A stretch of 64,000 bases of DNA from Leptodactylus fallax (Eukaryota; Chordata; Amphibia; Anura; Leptodactylidae), in the NCBI GenBank assembly GCA_947044405.1, contig CAMRHE010000459.1, positions 248,001-312,000 on the forward strand, in the 5' to 3' direction. A model generated the notes under the pieces. That model searched no databases, was not told the DNA's origin, and saw only the letters and a program-made list of their open reading frames with translations. The translations under genes were made by a program, and so were the position numbers. Position 1 is the stretch's first letter, and every line of letters begins with the position of its first letter. This document shows positions 58,815-64,000 of the stretch, piece after piece.

Positions 58815-61800
58815 CTACATGATGTAAATTATAACTACTATAATACTGCTCCTATGTATAAGAATATAACTACTATAATACTGCCCCTATGTACAAGAAT
58901 ATAACTACTATAATACTGCTCCTATGTATAAGAATATAACTACTATAATACTGCCCCTATGTACAAGAATATAACTACTATAATACTGCTCCTATGTACA
59001 AGAATATAACTACTATAATACTGCTCCTATGTACAAGAATATAACTACTATAATACTGCTCCTATGTACAAGAATATAACTACTATAATACTACTCCTAT
59101 GTACAAGAATATAACTACTATAATACTACTCCTATGTACAAGAATATAACTACTATAATACTGCTCCTATGTACAAGAATATAACTACTATAATACTGTC
59201 CCCTATGTACAAGAATATAACTACTATAATACTGCCCCTATGTACAAGAATATAACTACTATATTACTACTCCTATGTACAAGAATATAACTACTATAAT
59301 ACTGCTCCTATGTACAAGAATATAACTACTATAATACTACCTGCTATGTACAAGAATATATCTACTATAATACTGCTCCTATGTACAAGAATATAACTAC
59401 TATAATACTGCTCCTATGTACAAGAATATATCTACTATAATACTGCTCCTATGTACAAGAATATAACTACTATAATACTGCTTCTATGTACAAGAATATA
59501 ACTACTATAATACTGCTCCTATGTACAAGAATATAACTACTATTATACTACTCCTATGTACAAGAATATAACTACTATAATACTACCTCCTATGTACAAG
59601 AATATAACTACTATAATACTGCTCCTATGTACAAGAATATAACTACTATAATCCTGCTCCTATGTACAAGAATATAACTACTATAATACTGCTCCTATGT
59701 ACAAGAATATAACTACTATTATACTACTCCTATGTACAAGAATATAACTACTATAATACTACCTCCTATGTACAAGAATATAACTACTATAATACTGCTC
59801 CTATGTACAAGAATATAACTACTATAATACTACTCCTATGTACAAGAATATAACTACTATAATACTACTCCTATGTACAAGAATATAACTACTATAATAC
59901 TGCTCCTATGTACAAGAATATAACTACTATAATACTACTCCTATGTACAAGAATATAACTACTATAATACTGCTCCTATGTACAAGAATATAACTACTAT
60001 AATACTACCCCCTATGTACAAGAATATAACTACTATAATACTGCTCCTATGTACAAGAATATAACTACTATAATACTACCCCCTATGTACAAGACTATAA
60101 CTACTATAATACTGCTCCTATGTACAAGAATATAACTACTATAATACTGCCTCCTATGTACAAGAATATAACTACTATAATACTGCTCCTATGTACAAGA
60201 ATATAACTACTATAATACTACCTCCTATGTACAAGAATATAACTACTATAATACTGCTCCTATGTACAAGAATATAACTACTATAATACTACTCCTATGT
60301 ACAAGAATATAACTACTATAATACTGCTCCTATGTACAAGAATATAACTACTATAATACTACCCCCTATGTACAAGAATATAACTACTATAATACTACCT
60401 CCTATGTACAAGAATATAACTACTATAATACTACTCCTATGTACAAGAATATAACTACTATAATACTACTCCTATGTACAAGAATATAACTACTATAATA
60501 CTACTCCTATGTACAAGAATATAACTACTATAATACTGCTCCTATGTACAAGAATATAACTACTATAATACTACCTCCTATGTACAAGAATATAACTACT
60601 ATAATACTGGTCCTATGTACAATAATATAACTACTATAATACTGCTATGTACAAGAATATAACTACTATAATACTGCTCCTATGTACAAGAATATAACTA
60701 CTATAATACTACCTCCTATGTACAAGAATATAACTACTATAATACTGCTCCTATGTACAAGAATATAACTACTATAAAACTGCTCCTATGTACAAGAATA
60801 TAACTACTATAATACTGCTCCTATGTACAAGAATATAACTACTCTAATACTGCTCCTATGTACAAGAATATAACTACTATAATACTACTCCTATGTACAA
60901 GAATATAACTACTATAATACTGCTCCTATGTACAAGACTATAACTACTATAATACTGCTCCTATGTGCAAGAATATAACTACTATAATACTGCTCCTATG
61001 TACAAGAATATAACTACTATAATACTGCTCCTATGTACAAGAATATAACTACTATAATACTGCTCCTATGTACAAGAATATAACTACTATAATACTGCTC
61101 CTATGTACAAGAATATAACTACTATAATACTACCTCCTATGTACAAGAATATAACTACTATAATACTGCTCCTATGTACAAGAATATAACTACTATAATA
61201 CTACCTCCTATGTACAAGAATATAACTACTATAATACTGCTCCTATGTAGAAGAATATAACTACTATAATACTGTCCCCTATGTACAAGAATATAACTAC
61301 TATAATACTAGCTCCTATGTACAAGAATATAACTACTATAATACTGCTCCTATGTACAAGAATATAACTACTATAATACTACCTGCTATGTACAAGAATA
61401 TATCTACTATAATACTGCTCCTATGTACAAGAATATAACTACTATAATACTGCTCCTATGTACAAGAATATATCTACTATAATACTGCTCCTATGTACAA
61501 GAATATAACTACTATAATACTACTCCTATGTACAAGAATATAACTACTATAATACTACTCCTATGTACAAGAATATAACTACTATAATACTGCTCCTATG
61601 TACAAGAATATAACTACTATAATACTACCCCCTATGTACAAGAATATAACTACTATAATACTACTCCTATGTACAAGAATATAACTACTATAATACTGCT
61701 CCTATGTACAAGAATATAACTACTATAATACTGCTCCTATGTACAAGAATATAACTACTATAATACTGCCTCCTATGTACAAGAATATAACTACTATAAT

Positions 61801-64000
61801 ACTACCTCCTATGTACAAGAATATAACTACTATAATACTGCTCCAATGTACAAGAATATAACTACTATAATACTGCTCCTATGTACAAGAATATAACTAC
61901 TATAATACTACCTCCTATGTACAAGAATATAACTACTATAATACTACCTCCTATGTACAAGAATATAACTACTATAATACTACTCCTATGTACAAGAATA
62001 TAACTACTATAATACTGCTCCTATGTACAAGAATATAACTACTATAATACTACTCCTATGTACAAGAATATAACTACTATAATACTGCTCCTATGTACAA
62101 GAATATAACTACTATAATACTACCCCCTATGTACAAGAATATAACTACTATAATACTGCTCCTATGTACAAGAATATAACTACTATAATACTGCTCCTAT
62201 GTACAAGAATATAACTACTATAATACTACCTCCTATGTACAAGAATATAACTACTATAATACTACCTCCTATGTACAAGAATATAACTACTATAATACTA
62301 CTCCTATGTACAAGAATATAACTACTATAATACTACTCCTATGTACAAGAATATAACTACTATAATACTGCTCCTATGTACAAGAATATAACTACTATAA
62401 TACTGCTCCTATGTACAAGAATATAACTACTATAATACTACTCCTATGTACAAGAATATAACTACTATAATACTACTGCTATGTACAAGAATATAACTAC
62501 TATAATACTGCTCCTATGTACAAGAATATAACTACTATAATACTGCTCCTATGTACAAGAATATAACTACTATAATACTACTCCTATGTACAAGAATATA
62601 ACTACTATAATACTGGTCGTATGTACAATAATATAACTACTATAATACTGCTATGTACAAGAATATAACTACTATAATACTGCTCCTATGTACAAGAATA
62701 TAACTACTATAATACTATTCCTATGTACAAGAATATAACTACTATAATACTGCTCCTATGTACAAGAATATAACTACTATAATACTGCCCCTATGTACAA
62801 GAATATAACTACTATAATACTGCTGCTATGTACAAGAATATAACTACTATAATACTGCCTCCTATGTACAAGAATATAACTACTATAATACTGCTCCTAT
62901 GTACAAGAATATAACTACTATAATACTACCTCCTATGTACAAGAATATAACTACTATAATACTGCTATGTACAAGAATATAACTACTATAATACTGCTCC
63001 TATGTACAAGAATATAACTACTATAATACTACTCCTATGTACAAGAATATAACTACTATAATACTACCTCCTATGTACAAGAATATAACTACTATAATAC
63101 TACTCCTATGTACAAGAATATAACTACTATAATACTGCTCCTATGTACAAGAATATAACTACTATAATACTGCTCCTATGTACAAGAATATAACTACTAT
63201 AAAACTGCTCCTATGTACAAGAATATAACTACTATAATACTGCTCCTATGTACAAGAATATAACTACTCTAATACTGCTCCTATGTACAAGAATATAACT
63301 ACTATAATACTACTCCTATGTACAAGAATATAACTACTATAATACTGCTCCTATGTACAAGAATATAACTACTATAATACTGCTCCTATGTACAAGACTA
63401 TAACTACTATAATACTGCTCCTATGTACAAGAATATAACTACTATAATACTTCTATGTACAAGAATATAACTACTCTAATACTGCTCCTATGTACAAGAA
63501 TATAACTACTATAATACTACTCCTATGTACAAGAATATAACTACTATAATACTGCTCCTATGTGCAAGAATATAACTACTATAATACTGCTACTATGTAC
63601 AAGAATATAACTACTATAATACTACCTCCTATGTACAAGAATATAACTACTATAATACTACTCCTATGTACAAGAATATAACTACTATAATACTACTCCT
63701 ATGTACAAGAATATAACTACTATAATACTACCTCCTGTGTACAAGAATATAACTACTATAATACTACTCCTATGTACGAGAATATAACTACTATAATACT
63801 ACTCCTATGTACAAGAATATAACTACTATAATACTGCTCCTATGTACAAGAATATAACTACTATAATACCACCTCCTATGTACAAGAATATAACTACTAT
63901 AATACTTCTATGTACAAGAATATAACTACTCTAATACTGCTCCTATGTACAAAAATATAACTACTATAATACTACTCCTATGTACAAGAATATAACTACT
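58815..64000 (+). repeat. 35-bp A/T-rich minisatellite, continuing past the window (about 148 units)
   Basis: The unit is TATAACTACTATAATACTGC + TCCTATGTACAAGAA; variants are ACTACTCC, ACTACCTCC, TGCCCC and TATATCTAC. It lies upstream of the RhoGEF exons, so probably in another RhoGEF intron, and is still running at the right edge. It is of a kind abundant in frog genomes from my general knowledge. Confidence 0.95.

Overview
The window is eukaryotic, vertebrate nuclear DNA, most likely from an anuran amphibian. This is an inference from three things: GT-AG spliced vertebrate genes, DIRS and Penelope-like retroelements together, and tandem repeats of a type common in frog genomes. Three protein genes can be supported exon by exon. 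ZNHIT1 is on the minus strand (exons at 9674-9695, 4765-4932, 2033-2112 and 1-79) and runs off the left edge. PLOD3 is on the plus strand, complete in 19 exons from 20304 to 34310, with a 733-residue product. A DH-PH-SH3 Rho guanine nucleotide exchange factor of the ephexin family is on the minus strand (stop at 46688, most upstream confident exon at 58477-58532) and its 5' part lies beyond the right edge. ZNHIT1 and PLOD3 are head to head. PLOD3 and the RhoGEF are tail to tail.

Roughly 60% of the window (about 39 kb, summed from my own boundaries) is tandem repeat with units of 25 to 97 bp. Most long introns consist almost entirely of one minisatellite that runs nearly to the splice sites, and different introns mostly carry different units. 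The exception is one 45-bp family that fills a ZNHIT1 intron (111-2024) and, in opposite orientation, a RhoGEF intron (52742-54690). The ZNHIT1-PLOD3 spacer is dominated by a 6.9-kb array of 30-bp units (12593-19446). Because several unit lengths are multiples of three, the arrays contain very long open frames, up to about 1800 codons. None of these looks like a gene.

Mobile elements: a Penelope-like element with reverse transcriptase and GIY-YIG endonuclease remains and a large inverted copy of its own 3' part lies in ZNHIT1 intron 3 (2241-4378), and a related tail is at 10963-11093. Between PLOD3 and the RhoGEF is a 7-kb DIRS element (36084-43124) with inverted terminal repeats and an internal complementary region. 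Its tyrosine-recombinase gene is interrupted by a second DIRS copy (about 38820-42610). Short DNA-transposon-like inverted repeats (11397-11562, 12022-12286) and a U2 snRNA 5'-domain fragment (12419-12470) sit left of the big satellite.

Regulatory signals visible by eye: paired NRF-1-like palindromes at the ZNHIT1 start, five inverted CCAAT boxes at about 30-bp spacing before PLOD3, a double polyadenylation signal after PLOD3, and three good CTCF-like motifs. Functionally the genes are unrelated: chromatin remodelling (ZNHIT1), collagen lysine hydroxylation and glycosylation in the ER (PLOD3), and Rho GTPase activation (RhoGEF). All splice sites were placed by reading GT-AG boundaries, phase and remembered protein families. 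No alignment was run.
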